Assembly: GCA_040880205.1 (NCBI GenBank)
Contig: JBBDIU010000080.1
Coordinates: 1-24,873 of the forward strand
Source: WACF01 sp040880205
GTDB taxonomy: Bacteria > Pseudomonadota > Gammaproteobacteria > Pseudomonadales > Cellvibrionaceae
Reading direction: 5' to 3'
DNA length: 24,873 bases
Position numbers and translations under genes: made by a program. Below are positions 15,014-23,869 of the stretch, piece after piece. The notes beneath the pieces are model-generated. The model made no database searches. It was not told the DNA's origin and worked only from the letters and a program-made list of their open reading frames with translations. Position 1 is the first letter of the stretch, and every line of letters begins with the position of its first letter.

Positions 15014-15367
15014 ATGGCTTTGCTGGCACAATTGATTGAAGAGATCGTTGCCCACCGCTTCGAAATTGCGGACCAGGCCCTGACCATTGGGCGCCATCCA
15101 TCCAATACAGTTCAAATCGACGAAGAGGCGGTCAGCGGCAAGCATGCCGTCATTCATGTTGAGCACAACTCCCATTTCAAGGGACACCGTGAATACTACC
15201 TGGAAGACCTAAACAGCACCAATGGCACCTACCTGAACGGTGAAACAGTTTTCGGCCGGGTGCGCCTGCATCATAACGACGTCATTCGCATGGCTTGGAG
15301 TCAGTTTAAGTTTATCGATGAGCAGGAAGCGGAATTTGAGGCAACTGCGCATATGATTGTGGAGTAA
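15014..15367 (+). CDS. FHA-domain protein 2
   Basis: This is a second 117-residue single FHA domain. Key residues are Gly26-Arg27 (TIGRHPSN), Ser41 and His44 (VSGKHA), and NSTNGTYLNG at 67-76. It is less than half identical by eye to FHA protein 1 and lacks the TKT tail. It starts 87 bases after the kinase stop with an ACGAGG ribosome site, so it may belong to the same transcript. Its partner is presumably a phosphothreonine made by the kinase. Nothing in the sequence shows an effector function. Confidence 0.9.
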   Translation: MALLAQLIEEIVAHRFEIADQALTIGRHPSNTVQIDEEAVSGKHAVIHVEHNSHFKGHREYYLEDLNSTNGTYLNGETVFGRVRLHHNDVIRMAWSQFKFIDEQEAEFEATAHMIVE

Positions 15368-15373
15368 GGGCAG

Positions 15374-15423
15374 GTGAATAGTGAATAGTGAATCGTAGCA
15401 ATCTGCACACTTTCATCATTCAC
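15374..15423. repeat. Heptamer tandem GTGAATA repeat
   Basis: GTGAATA occurs at 15374-15380 and 15381-15387, and a near copy GTGAATC at 15388-15394. A complementary ATTCAC follows at 15418-15423. It lies in the convergent gap between the FHA gene and the sensor kinase gene. It could fold weakly but is not a convincing terminator. Confidence 0.5.
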
Positions 15424-15473
15424 CATACCGTTCGGCTCGAACACCTTTAGCGAAAACTCCCTCTTTAAACAGC

Positions 15474-16832
15474 TCAACCATTGTTTGCCGGAGGACGACC
15501 ACTCGGTAGATTGATGCGCACTGCAAGCCCGCCCAAAGACGAATTATCCAGTTGCAGTTTCCCCCCGTAGGCAGCTACCGTATCGGCCACGATGGCAAGC
15601 CCCAGCCCCTGTCCGGCCACGGATTCGTCCAGCCGGCAACCCCGCTCAAGGGCCTGGGTGCGGCCCGCCAAATCGCTGATGCCGGGACCATCGTCCTCTA
15701 CTGTCAGCCGCCAATGATCCGGCACTTCGGCGATGGTCACCTCAACCCGGGTGCGGGCCCATTTCCAGGCGTTGTCGAGCAGGTTGCCCAGCACTTCCAG
15801 CAGGTCGGTGCGATCAAAGGGCAGGCTGACATCGCCGTCATAGTGCTGCGCTATTTCCAGATGACGGCCATGGGCTCTTTCCAGCGCGTCCACCAGCCGC
15901 GGTATATCGCTACCGGGAAGGAAAAAGTCGAAGGATTGGCTGTCGGCTGCGTGGTGAGCCAGGCTCAGTTCCCTCTGGATCCGGTTTCCCATCTGGTCGA
16001 TTTGGGTCCGGAGCCCCTGGTGCAGATCTGGATGTCGGCGGATATCTTCCCGTTCGATAAGATTGGATAGTACCGCAAGGGGCGTTTTCAACGCATGCCC
16101 GAGGTTGCCCAAGGCATTCCGGGAGCGCTGCAGGCTTTGGCGGGTCTGGGTGAGCAACAGGTTGATTTGACGGATAAGCGGCAGTAACTCCCGGGGGGCC
16201 TGTTCCTTCAGTTGCCGCTCTTCACCGGCCTGAATGGCCGTAAGCTGTGTGCGCGCTTTCTCCAGAGGCCGCAGAACGCGACGCATCCAGAGATTGAGCA
16301 ATGCTAGTGCAATCAGTAAGGCAATGATCCAGAGCACAATGAAATGCTGAAGTGCCAGGTGGAATTCCCCCAGTAATGGACTGTAATCGTTGGCGATGGT
16401 GATAAAGAAGGTCTGTCCGAAACGCTTGACGCTCTGGGTCAGGACCAGTAATTGCTGATTGCCGGGGCCCTCTATAGTGTGGAATTCCCGGTTGTTGGGA
16501 TCTTCCGGCAATAATATGTCGGTATCCCACAGTGACCTGGATCGCCACTGGGTCCCATCAAAACGAATCAGGAAATACTGACCCGAAAGGGGACGGTTGA
16601 AGTCGGGATCAAGGCGTGAGTGGTCGAGATAGGGTCCGTCGGGGCTGTCGCGAATGGCGGTCAGGACGCGCTGGGCGCCGGCCTCAACGCTCTGCTGGGT
16701 CAGTTGGGCTTGGAAATGATCAAACAGGATATAGGCGCCCGTGCCGATAGTGGCGCCGAGCAGGGCCAGCACCAGTAGAATGCCCACAGCCAGCTGTTGC
16801 TTGAGCGACAGGGTCGATGAGAGCCGTTTCAT
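15474..16832 (-). CDS. Sensor histidine kinase (PhoQ-like)
   Basis: The 452-residue inner-membrane kinase has a first membrane helix at ~15-37, a periplasmic sensor of ~125 residues and a second helix at ~163-181, followed by HAMP-like and dimerisation segments. His246 in LGHALKTPLAVL is the phosphoacceptor. The ATP domain has the N box around NLLDNAWKWA (Asn354), the G1 box VEDDGPGIS (~378-386) and GQGLGLAIV (~408-415). The HALKTPL form of the H box is seen in PhoQ-type kinases. It starts in a 4-base overlap with the response regulator gene. The signal is unknown; the acidic-residue-lined sensor of PhoQ cannot be confirmed here. Confidence 0.92.
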   Translation of the reverse strand: MKRLSSTLSLKQQLAVGILLVLALLGATIGTGAYILFDHFQAQLTQQSVEAGAQRVLTAIRDSPDGPYLDHSRLDPDFNRPLSGQYFLIRFDGTQWRSRSLWDTDILLPEDPNNREFHTIEGPGNQQLLVLTQSVKRFGQTFFITIANDYSPLLGEFHLALQHFIVLWIIALLIALALLNLWMRRVLRPLEKARTQLTAIQAGEERQLKEQAPRELLPLIRQINLLLTQTRQSLQRSRNALGNLGHALKTPLAVLSNLIEREDIRRHPDLHQGLRTQIDQMGNRIQRELSLAHHAADSQSFDFFLPGSDIPRLVDALERAHGRHLEIAQHYDGDVSLPFDRTDLLEVLGNLLDNAWKWARTRVEVTIAEVPDHWRLTVEDDGPGISDLAGRTQALERGCRLDESVAGQGLGLAIVADTVAAYGGKLQLDNSSLGGLAVRINLPSGRPPANNG

Positions 16833-17494
16833 GGCAGGCCGCGGAAGATATAACCCTGACCGCGCTGGGTTTCGATAATGCCTCTGCCAAGCTTTTCCCT
16901 CAGGCGACTGATATAAACTTCGATAACATTGCTGCTGCGCTCTGCCTCGAGGTTATAGAGGTGGTCGGCCAACTGCGATTTTGAAAGCAGTCCCCGTGGG
17001 TTGAGCATGAAGTAGCGGAGCAGGCTGAATTCGCCGGCGGTCAGGCTGATGTCGGTCTCGCCGAGACAAACACATTGCCGTTCCTCATCCAGCGTAACAC
17101 CCTTGACCGTGAACAAGCGGGCCGAATCAGCACCATGGCTGCGACGCAGCAGCGAGCGTAGGCGCAAAATCAGCTCGTCCGGGTGAAAGGGCTTGCCCAG
17201 GTAGTCGTCGGCGCCGGCACTCAGGCCGGCGATGCGCTCGCTCCAGGTGTTGCGGGCCGTGAGTACCAGGACCGGCATGCCGAGGCCGTGGCTTCGCCAG
17301 TCCCGCAGGATATCCAGACCATTGATCCCGGGCAGGCCCAGGTCGAGAATGACAGCATCGTAGTGGTCCGTCACGGGAGCACTGGCAGCGTCGCGGCCGT
17401 CCACCAGCCAGTCGCAGGCGTAGCCCTCGGCGCGCAACCGCGCCATGAGTTCATCGGCCAGCGCTACGCTATCTTCCACCAGCAGCAGTTTCAT
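16829..17494 (-). CDS. OmpR-family response regulator (PhoP/QseB-like)
   Basis: The 221-residue regulator has a receiver domain with acidic residues Glu7/Asp8, phosphoacceptor Asp51 in AVILDLGLPG, Thr79 and Lys101 in DYLGKPFHP. Its OmpR-type winged helix at ~125-220 includes SSNVIEVYISRLREKL and TQRGQGYIF. It is encoded between a PepSY gene and its cognate kinase, overlapping each by one to four bases, so the three proteins are made together. A direct-repeat box upstream of the operon, at 17959, suggests its own regulation. Confidence 0.94.
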   Translation of the reverse strand: MKLLLVEDSVALADELMARLRAEGYACDWLVDGRDAASAPVTDHYDAVILDLGLPGINGLDILRDWRSHGLGMPVLVLTARNTWSERIAGLSAGADDYLGKPFHPDELILRLRSLLRRSHGADSARLFTVKGVTLDEERQCVCLGETDISLTAGEFSLLRYFMLNPRGLLSKSQLADHLYNLEAERSSNVIEVYISRLREKLGRGIIETQRGQGYIFRGLP

Positions 17495-17811
17495 CAGTCC
17501 TCGAGTTTGTCGCCAAGCACTTCACCGGTGCGGGCGTCAATCTCAACTTCCCGTATTTGGTTCTCGGTGGTGAGTATCTCGATTTCGTAGACAAATACAC
17601 CTCGGGCTTCCTTCAGTTCCAGCTCCACTTCGATCACCTGGGACTCGGGGTGGCGTTCAAACAACACCAGAATAATGTGCTCGAAAGCCAAAAGCTCGCC
17701 CTTGCGACGTAACTCCCTTACCTCATTGTGCCCGATTTCACGGGCGAAGGTGCTGGCGGCGAACACCAGTGTCGCCGCGAGAATGATGCTGCTGGATAGC
17801 TTGGTCATCAC
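17494..17811 (-). CDS. Periplasmic PepSY-domain protein
   Basis: The 105-residue protein has a cleavable signal peptide (~1-23, ending STFA) and one PepSY domain. The latter part FVYEIEILTTENQIREVEIDARTGEVL matches the family. Such small PepSY proteins are often first in an operon with a PhoP/QseB-like pair and are thought to modulate the sensor in the periplasm. Its stop overlaps the response regulator start by one base. A direct role in inhibiting the kinase is inference from the context. Confidence 0.88.
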   Translation of the reverse strand: MMTKLSSSIILAATLVFAASTFAREIGHNEVRELRRKGELLAFEHIILVLFERHPESQVIEVELELKEARGVFVYEIEILTTENQIREVEIDARTGEVLGDKLED

Positions 17812-17958
17812 TGCCCTTTAAATTTCTCTGCTTCGGTGTCGGTGGGCGATAGCCAACTCCTACCTCTTCCCGCCACATTGCGCTGAATTGAGTCTTGGTA
17901 CGTACCCTACTCATTTTCGGCTTTTGCCGCTACCCGGTCCACTGGTCAGTGGATGGTA

Positions 17959-17977
17959 TTAAGGTTCAGTTCAGGTT
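17959..17977. promoter_or_regulatory. OmpR-type direct-repeat box
   Basis: TTAAGGTT at 17959-17966 and TTCAGGTT at 17970-17977 form an 11-base direct repeat, TTAAG-N6-TTCAG at the core. This resembles PmrA/QseB-type boxes. It lies about 150 bases upstream of the PepSY gene. On the plus strand it precedes TAGAAT at 17984-17989, a plausible -10 for the methyltransferase gene, so it could serve either side. Confidence 0.45.
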
Positions 17978-18092
17978 CGTCGGTAGAATCGATGGCTGGA
18001 CACCCATTAAAACTAGCCGCCCGGCGGCAGTCCGGTGGGAACTGTAAGTCCCGCCCACCTGAGAGGACAACGACTGATAACCGGAATAGTGT

Positions 18093-18860
18093 ATGACATC
18101 ACGAGCTTCTGAAGTCTCTTTTGTGTCGGATGATGAACACCTGAGCTTTGGTGTGGAACCCGGCACCCTCAAATACCGCCTTAGACGGGCTCGATATCCC
18201 GCGCTTGCGAAGTCGATTGCTCAATTTGCGGACCAGAGACTTGCCGGCCAGAACAAGGATATGCGGATTCTCGATGTGGGAGTTGGTCGCGGCAGAACTT
18301 TTCGCTATGTCAGCGCTACCGGCACGGCAGGTCGGTTTGATTGGTACGGCCTGGATATCAGCAAGGTGCCCCAGGATGCTCTGGCGGGCGCAAACCATTA
18401 TCGTATATCGCTGGCCAATATAGAGGATGGCCTTCCGTACGAGGACAACTTTTTTGACGTTTTGGTTGCCGAGCAGATTCTCGAACATCTGCATGATCCC
18501 GACTATGCGGTATCGGAAATGTACCGTGTTGCAAAGCCAGGTGGACTACTAATCATTGGGGTTCCGGTTTTCACGGGGCCCGTGGCCAGCATAAGAAATG
18601 CCTATATTCGGTGGTTTCCGGGTCTATTTAAAAAATCCGGCTCCGACCACCACCAAACCTTCAGCCTCCGATCCATCCGGCGGCTGTTGCTTCATGATGG
18701 AGTGGTCAGGGAAGACTGTGTCAGGGGTTTCAGGATACTATCGGGAGGGCTTTTGCGGCCACTGGAAAATTATTACTGGTGGTATCGCTTCAATGCCTGG
18801 CTGGGTGAAAAACTACCTGCTTACTGCACCGAGGTTCAGTTTTGTTTACGCAAGGCATAA
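18093..18860 (+). CDS. SAM-dependent class I methyltransferase
   Basis: The 255-residue protein has the class I SAM-binding motif ILDVGVGRGRTF at 59-70, an acidic residue Asp88 in YGLDIS, and FDVLVAEQILEHL at 121-133, matching Methyltransf_11/25. It then has the post-motif GGLLIIGVPVF. A C-terminal region rich in Trp and Tyr (YYWWYRF) may bind the substrate. The substrate is unknown; enzymes of this group methylate lipids, sugars or small metabolites. The stop overlaps an ATG of a relic antitoxin at 18860. An upstream region with two potential RNA hairpins (18019-18057) is noted. Confidence 0.85.
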   Translation: MTSRASEVSFVSDDEHLSFGVEPGTLKYRLRRARYPALAKSIAQFADQRLAGQNKDMRILDVGVGRGRTFRYVSATGTAGRFDWYGLDISKVPQDALAGANHYRISLANIEDGLPYEDNFFDVLVAEQILEHLHDPDYAVSEMYRVAKPGGLLIIGVPVFTGPVASIRNAYIRWFPGLFKKSGSDHHQTFSLRSIRRLLLHDGVVREDCVRGFRILSGGLLRPLENYYWWYRFNAWLGEKLPAYCTEVQFCLRKA

Positions 18861-19080
18861 TGAGTATCACGAGTATTCGACTTATCTGATGAGCTTGACA
18901 AGCGCTTGCTTTCCAAAAAGCTTGATGGGAGCAAAAACTATTCTACAAATCAGGCAATTAAGGAGTTTTTGGCAAGGCAGTCCCTAGATGGCAGGATACT
19001 CGCGAAGCTCTTGAATCCCTGAAAGCCCGCAAAGTTCGCTGTACGAAAGTATCCGATCAGCATGGAAAAATGGAGCTGCC
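18860..19080 (+). pseudogene. Ribbon-helix-helix (CopG-type) antitoxin relic
   Basis: ATG at 18860 gives MSITSIRL, then an extra A at 18884 shifts the frame. From 18885 the sequence continues as SDELDKRLLSKKL, then GSKNYSTNQAIKEFLARQ, a typical ribbon-helix-helix domain of CopG/RelB-type antitoxins. After a second shift near 18986 another frame reads RWQDTREALESLKARKV, matching the usual antitoxin tail. Two frameshifts make it non-functional. No toxin gene follows. It was probably an antitoxin gene of a small TA module whose toxin has been lost. Confidence 0.7.
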
Positions 19081-19130
19081 CGGCAGACCACGGCTGAATC
19101 CATTCACGAAAAGCTTTCTAAAAGGTCGCC

Positions 19131-19673
19131 CTAAAACGACGATCCCGGCTCCTGTAAAAAAGCCAGCTCTTCGGCCGTCGACTCCCTCCCCAATAACGCA
19201 TTTCTGTGCGGATAGCGGCCGAAGCGGTCGATGATGACTTTGTGTTTTATTTCGAAGTCTAGGTTGTTCTGAATACCATTTTTCTCGAACAATTCCAGCG
19301 CCCATTCGTGAATGATTGGCGATTCGCTGTGCATGAATGGCATATACAAGAACGTGCGCTGCATTTGGCTTAGATCATTGTCCACACCACGGGTAACGGC
19401 TTCTTGTGCCAGGGCCAGCGCCAGTGAATCGTTGGCAAAGGCCAGGGCTGTGTCGCGATGGATGTTGCGTGAGAACTGATCCAGCACAATAATTTCCGCC
19501 AGGCAACCCACCGCCGTCGCGCGCCAGGGAAAAAGTTCGCAGGCAACGGCGGCCAGATGGATGTTCATGAAGCGCTTGGCGATGTGTTCGTCGAGTTGTG
19601 CATCCTTTTCCCACCAATCCTTTGGTTCCAGTTCCTCGAACCAGAAGCGAATGACTTCTTTCCAGTCCACCAT
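19131..19673 (-). CDS. DUF924 family protein
   Basis: The 180-residue cytoplasmic protein belongs to the DUF924 (YjaG-like) family. It shows WFEELEPKDWWEKD near the start, LAEIIVLDQFSRNIHRDT in the middle and DRFGRYPHRNALLGRESTAEEL near the C terminus, all family signatures. The biochemical role is not established. It is the last gene of a probable operon with the TraB/GumN-family gene (28 bases upstream) and rnb. No signal peptide or catalytic motif is evident. Confidence 0.85.
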   Translation of the reverse strand: MVDWKEVIRFWFEELEPKDWWEKDAQLDEHIAKRFMNIHLAAVACELFPWRATAVGCLAEIIVLDQFSRNIHRDTALAFANDSLALALAQEAVTRGVDNDLSQMQRTFLYMPFMHSESPIIHEWALELFEKNGIQNNLDFEIKHKVIIDRFGRYPHRNALLGRESTAEELAFLQEPGSSF

Positions 19674-19701
19674 TGATTGTCCCTCTCTCGACTCAGCCTA
19701 C

Positions 19702-20634
19702 TCAAAGGCGAATGGCTTCGACCTCGTGGTCCTTGGCACGCAGCAGCTCTACCACACTGCCTTCACCGATATAATGAGCGGCACCAACAACCACGAAGTA
19801 ACTGCCTTCCCCGTTGTGCAAATAGGCCTGGATTTTGTCTGCCATTAGTTTGTTTCGGTCGGTAAGCAGGGCTTTTTCCAGTTGCACCAAGTTATCACTC
19901 ATGGCGCCGCTCACGTCAAACTCGTCGCGAAACAGAGAGACCAATTGCGGTTTGTCGGCACAGCGCCAGGCGTCCACCAACAGCTGTATCTTTTGCTTGC
20001 CGGCTTCGAAACCAGAGAGCGTATAGGCAAGAAAGGCTTCGCCGTCCAGGTGTTCCAGGAAGCCGAGTTGCTCGTCCAGGGATTCCAGCTCCAGAATATT
20101 GGCGGTCTGTTGCGTTTCCCGCAGCACATAGTTTTCGACGCCGTATTCGGGAATGTAGCCCATGGAAGTCATCTGCAAACTGGTTAAAATTAGGGTGAGA
20201 AACCACGGTCGGAAATTCATAAAGTTATCCGGCGGCAAGCCTAGTTCCTGAACGGTGGTCTTGAACTTGTTGATAACCGGTTCCGACACGAAATCGCTGA
20301 GTTTTTCGCCTGGCGCCAGGCTGCCGAGCTGTTGAATCTTGGCCATTGCCTGGGGCGTTGTCATGGACCGGGGGTCGACTTCAAACACCACGTGATCGGC
20401 CCCGCGTAGAGCGGACTCGATTTTTTCGTGCAAGGGGTAAAAGCTGGCGTTACCCAAATGTAACGAGCCAAACAGGTAAACGGTGCTGTTCTTGCCTTTG
20501 ACTTCCCACAACAGGGAACTGGAGGGGTCCGCACATTCCAGTAGGGCAGGGTTTTGGCTATTGGCTTCCTGGCCCAGAGCAACGGTAGCTGGGCCCAGCA
20601 GAAAACTAATGAACACTATGTGGACTATTTTCAT
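19702..20634 (-). CDS. TraB/GumN family protein
   Basis: The 310-residue protein begins with a signal peptide (MKIVHIVFISFLLGPATVALG) and is probably periplasmic. It has the conserved GSLH motif near residues 54-60 (YLFGSLHLG) and VVGAAHYIGEGSV near the C terminus, which are the metal-binding or active-site elements of the TraB/GumN/Tiki superfamily of putative proteases. It starts nine bases after the rnb stop, so it is co-transcribed with it. Substrate unknown. Confidence 0.88.
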   Translation of the reverse strand: MKIVHIVFISFLLGPATVALGQEANSQNPALLECADPSSSLLWEVKGKNSTVYLFGSLHLGNASFYPLHEKIESALRGADHVVFEVDPRSMTTPQAMAKIQQLGSLAPGEKLSDFVSEPVINKFKTTVQELGLPPDNFMNFRPWFLTLILTSLQMTSMGYIPEYGVENYVLRETQQTANILELESLDEQLGFLEHLDGEAFLAYTLSGFEAGKQKIQLLVDAWRCADKPQLVSLFRDEFDVSGAMSDNLVQLEKALLTDRNKLMADKIQAYLHNGEGSYFVVVGAAHYIGEGSVVELLRAKDHEVEAIRL

Positions 20635-20643
20635 GGCGAGCCT

Positions 20644-22695
20644 CTATTGTTTTTCCGCTTGGTCTTGGGTGTGATTGTTCGAGACCGGTGCGCCTTCGGG
20701 AGTGGCTTCAACCACATCCACTCCCGGTTGAGCCGGCTCGCAAAGACTAAAATGCATTTGCTTGGCGGGCAAATCCACCTTGTTGAGCTTTACCCGCAGT
20801 TCCTGTTCCAAATGGAAGTGGCGATTGTCGTCGGTTAAGGTCATTCTTAGGGAGTCGTATTTCGGGCGGCTGTTGCCATTGCGGAGGGTGATGAAGCTTT
20901 CCGCACTCGTCTCAAGCAGTTTTACCAGAATGCCCTGACTGCCCACGGACACGACCTTGGCGTCGAACTCCCGACCGACCTGCTTGGCCATGAATTCGCA
21001 CAGGAGCCAATGCTCCAGTTGTCGACACGCCTGGCGATTGTTGGCAATCCGAGATTGTAATTCGTTTGCCAACGAAGTTTGGCCGTCGAGACCTTTCTGT
21101 TGTTGTTCCTGAGCCAATTGGCGTTTGATAATCCGTTGATTGTGCAAGTCCTGATAACGCCGAATCGGTGAAGTAACAGTGGCGTAATGCGCGAAACCCA
21201 GCCCGAAGTGCGGACCTGGTTCAGTGCTGATTCGAGCCGGTTGCAAGCGGCGTTTCAAGGTGGCCAACAGCAACGAGTCGGCCGTATCCTGCTGCAATGC
21301 GCGAATTAACCGCCGGTAGTTTTCCAATTCGGCAAGCCCCGCGTTGTCCAACTCGGGCTTATCCTTTTTTAAAAGCTGCTCAATTTCTTGCAGCCGTTCC
21401 AAGCGAAAACCGGCGTGACTGGAAAAAAGTCCGCCGCCGGCTTCATCGCCTTGCGACCCGATCGCCGCCAGGAATGCGCCGGCGCTGCAGTTCGTGGCAA
21501 GCATTGCTTCTTCGACGACTTGGTGTGCCAGGGTGGTTTGGCGCAGCTCAATTGATTCGATTTTCTGTTGCTTGTTGAGTCGAAAAACGTAATCGGCTTT
21601 ATCGTCAAGCACCACGTGATGTTCGCTGCGGTAACCGTTGCGCGCTTTGGCAATTGCATGTAGGTGGCGCAAGAGTTCGGCTGTTCCCTCGGGAATGGCT
21701 GAGGTATTGTCCTTTTCCAGAAAATCGGCTACCTGTTGGTAGCTCAGTTTATGTCGGGACCGAATCAACGCATTGCTGAAACTGAAGTCCACAATCTCAC
21801 CCACGGGGCTAATATGCTGTTTGCATACCAGCGCCGGGCGCTCGACCTCGGGAAACAGGGAAAATTTGCCCTGGGATAATTCGACGGGGAACATGGGCAG
21901 CGATAGACCGGGGAAATAAACCGAAGATGCCCGTTCCCTGGCCGCGATATCCAAGGGAGTGCCCGGGTCTACGCCTGCCGCTGGATCCGCGATGGCGGCG
22001 TACAATGTCCAGCCATTTTCGCTTACCTCGGCGTAAAGCGCATCGTCCATGTCTTGAGTGCTTTCGGCGTCGATGGTAACGAAGTGCAGATCACGGAGGT
22101 CCTCGCGCTCATCGACATCGTGATCCACCGCTTCTTTACTGATGGCTTTCGCCTGTTGCAGCGCTGCGTCATTCCAGTCGGTGGCGAGTTTGTGCTTGTG
22201 AATCATGTACTGACGTTCAATGCCGATGTCGTCGGCTTTTCCGATTTTTGCGGTAATCTTGATCTGTGCCTTGCCGTCGCCAAAGGGGTGGCGAACGATG
22301 CGGCCGCTGGCAAAGTCGCCGCTTTTAAAATTTTTGCGTTGACTGGGGGGTACAAAGAACCAGCGGGACAACTGCGGATGATCCGCGCACACGAAGTGAT
22401 TCTTGCCTTTTTCGACATAGCGCCCCACGAACTCTTTTAAGTCCGAGGCAATGAGTTTCTCCAACTTGGCCTCGTGTTTTTTCTTGTCGTTTTCCGTCAG
22501 GCTGACTTTCACCCGATCGCCGGGCAGCACGCGTTGCATTTCCTCCGGCGGCAGGAAGGCTTCGCGCCCATCGTCGAGGGCGACAAAGCCGAAGCGGTTT
22601 TGTGTGCCGCGAACAACGCCTTCCGCGATGTCCTTGCTCTCTTCAATGGATTTTTTAAGTTGGGAAAGTTGTTGCAGCGCGTCAGGATTAAGCAT
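20644..22695 (-). CDS. rnb: Exoribonuclease II
   Basis: The 683-residue enzyme degrades single-stranded RNA from the 3' end. Two N-terminal cold-shock-type domains are followed by the RNB catalytic domain with Asp209, Asp215, Asp217 and Asp218 in IDAESTQDMDDAL, the same spacing as in E. coli RNase II. An S1 domain follows at ~590-670 (VGREFDAKVVSVGSQGILVKL). The length and RFGFVAL...FLPP start are closer to RNase II (644 residues) than RNase R (813). The C-terminal tail of ~25 residues is low-complexity. It is first in the operon with traB/gumN and DUF924. Confidence 0.92.
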   Translation of the reverse strand: MLNPDALQQLSQLKKSIEESKDIAEGVVRGTQNRFGFVALDDGREAFLPPEEMQRVLPGDRVKVSLTENDKKKHEAKLEKLIASDLKEFVGRYVEKGKNHFVCADHPQLSRWFFVPPSQRKNFKSGDFASGRIVRHPFGDGKAQIKITAKIGKADDIGIERQYMIHKHKLATDWNDAALQQAKAISKEAVDHDVDEREDLRDLHFVTIDAESTQDMDDALYAEVSENGWTLYAAIADPAAGVDPGTPLDIAARERASSVYFPGLSLPMFPVELSQGKFSLFPEVERPALVCKQHISPVGEIVDFSFSNALIRSRHKLSYQQVADFLEKDNTSAIPEGTAELLRHLHAIAKARNGYRSEHHVVLDDKADYVFRLNKQQKIESIELRQTTLAHQVVEEAMLATNCSAGAFLAAIGSQGDEAGGGLFSSHAGFRLERLQEIEQLLKKDKPELDNAGLAELENYRRLIRALQQDTADSLLLATLKRRLQPARISTEPGPHFGLGFAHYATVTSPIRRYQDLHNQRIIKRQLAQEQQQKGLDGQTSLANELQSRIANNRQACRQLEHWLLCEFMAKQVGREFDAKVVSVGSQGILVKLLETSAESFITLRNGNSRPKYDSLRMTLTDDNRHFHLEQELRVKLNKVDLPAKQMHFSLCEPAQPGVDVVEATPEGAPVSNNHTQDQAEKQ

Positions 22696-22762
22696 AAAAA
22701 TCAGGGAAGGTCATTAAAGGTGAGGGAAACGCGGGTTAATGGTTTGCTTACAATATAACCCA

Positions 22763-23869
22763 CTAGTAAAGGACAACGGAGCGAATGCTCTCTCCCTTGT
22801 GCATCAGATCGAAGGCATTGTTGATGTTTTCCAGCGGCATGGTATGAGTAATCAGATCGTCAATATTGATTTGACCGTCCATGAACCAGTCGACAATCTT
22901 GGGCACATCGGTTCGGCCCCTGGCCCCACCGAAGGCTGTACCGCGCCACACTCGCCCGGTTACCAGTTGGAAGGGGCGGGTGGAAATTTCCTGGCCGGCA
23001 CCGGCGACGCCGATAATAATCGATTCGCCCCAGCCTTTGTGGCAACACTCCAAAGCCTGGCGCATGGTGTTTACATTGCCGATGCATTCAAAACTGTAGT
23101 CGGCACCGCCCTGAGTAATCTCCACCAGGGCCTCCACCAAGTTATCCACGTCCTTCGGATTTACAAAATCCGTCATGCCGAATTTTTCCGCCAGCGGCGC
23201 CTTGTTTGGATTGATGTCCACGCCGACGATTTGCGACGCACCCACCAGTCGCGCACCCTGGATAACGTTGAGGCCAATGCCGCCCAGGCCAAATACCACC
23301 ACGCGCGAGCCCGGTTCCACCTTGGCATCGAAAGCGACCGCACCCACACCAGTGGTGACACCGCAGCCGACGTAACAGACTTTATCCAGCGGTGCGTCTT
23401 CGCGAATTTTCGCCACGGCGATTTCGGGTAGTACTGTGTAATTGGAAAAGGTGGAGCAACCCATGTAGTGCAACAGCGGTTTGCCATCCAAAGAAAAACG
23501 GCTGGTGCCATCGGGCATTAATCCCTGGCCCTGAGTGCCGCGAATGGCCTGGCACAAATTGGTTTTGGGATTCAGACAGTAGTCGCACTCGCGACATTCC
23601 GGCGTGTACAGCGGAATAACCGTATCGCCGGGCTTAACCGATTTCACGCCCGCGCCTATCTCAACCACAATGCCCGCGCCTTCGTGGCCGAGTATGGTGG
23701 GAAACGCGCCTTCCGGATCGTCGCCGGACAGGGTAAAAGCATCGGTATGGCAAACGCCGGTGGCTTTCAGTTCCACCAGTACTTCGCCGGCCTTGGGGCC
23801 GTCCAGGTCCACTTCAATCACTTCCAGTGGTTTTCCCGAGGCGAAGGCGACGGCGGCGCGGGTTTTCAT
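22763..23869 (-). CDS. frmA: S-(hydroxymethyl)glutathione dehydrogenase / class III alcohol dehydrogenase
   Basis: The 368-residue zinc enzyme oxidises the glutathione adduct of formaldehyde with NAD+, and also reduces S-nitrosoglutathione. Catalytic zinc ligands are Cys40 in GVCHTD and His62 in GHEG. The structural zinc site is four cysteines, 92, 95, 98 and 106, in ECRECDYCLNPKTNLC. The coenzyme motif is VFGLGGIGLN. The sequence and length fit class III ADH throughout. No frmR repressor or frmB esterase is present on either side, so regulation is unknown. GGAG lies upstream of the ATG. Confidence 0.96.
   Translation of the reverse strand: MKTRAAVAFASGKPLEVIEVDLDGPKAGEVLVELKATGVCHTDAFTLSGDDPEGAFPTILGHEGAGIVVEIGAGVKSVKPGDTVIPLYTPECRECDYCLNPKTNLCQAIRGTQGQGLMPDGTSRFSLDGKPLLHYMGCSTFSNYTVLPEIAVAKIREDAPLDKVCYVGCGVTTGVGAVAFDAKVEPGSRVVVFGLGGIGLNVIQGARLVGASQIVGVDINPNKAPLAEKFGMTDFVNPKDVDNLVEALVEITQGGADYSFECIGNVNTMRQALECCHKGWGESIIIGVAGAGQEISTRPFQLVTGRVWRGTAFGGARGRTDVPKIVDWFMDGQINIDDLITHTMPLENINNAFDLMHKGESIRSVVLY

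Noticed and set aside
18010..18082. GC-rich leader with hairpins (GCCG/CGGC near 18019, GGTGGG/CCCACC near 18038-18057) and AACTGTAAGTCC resembling part of a cobalamin riboswitch
   Set aside because: The other conserved boxes of the B12 riboswitch are not present in order and the downstream gene is a generic methyltransferase. A covariance-model search would decide.
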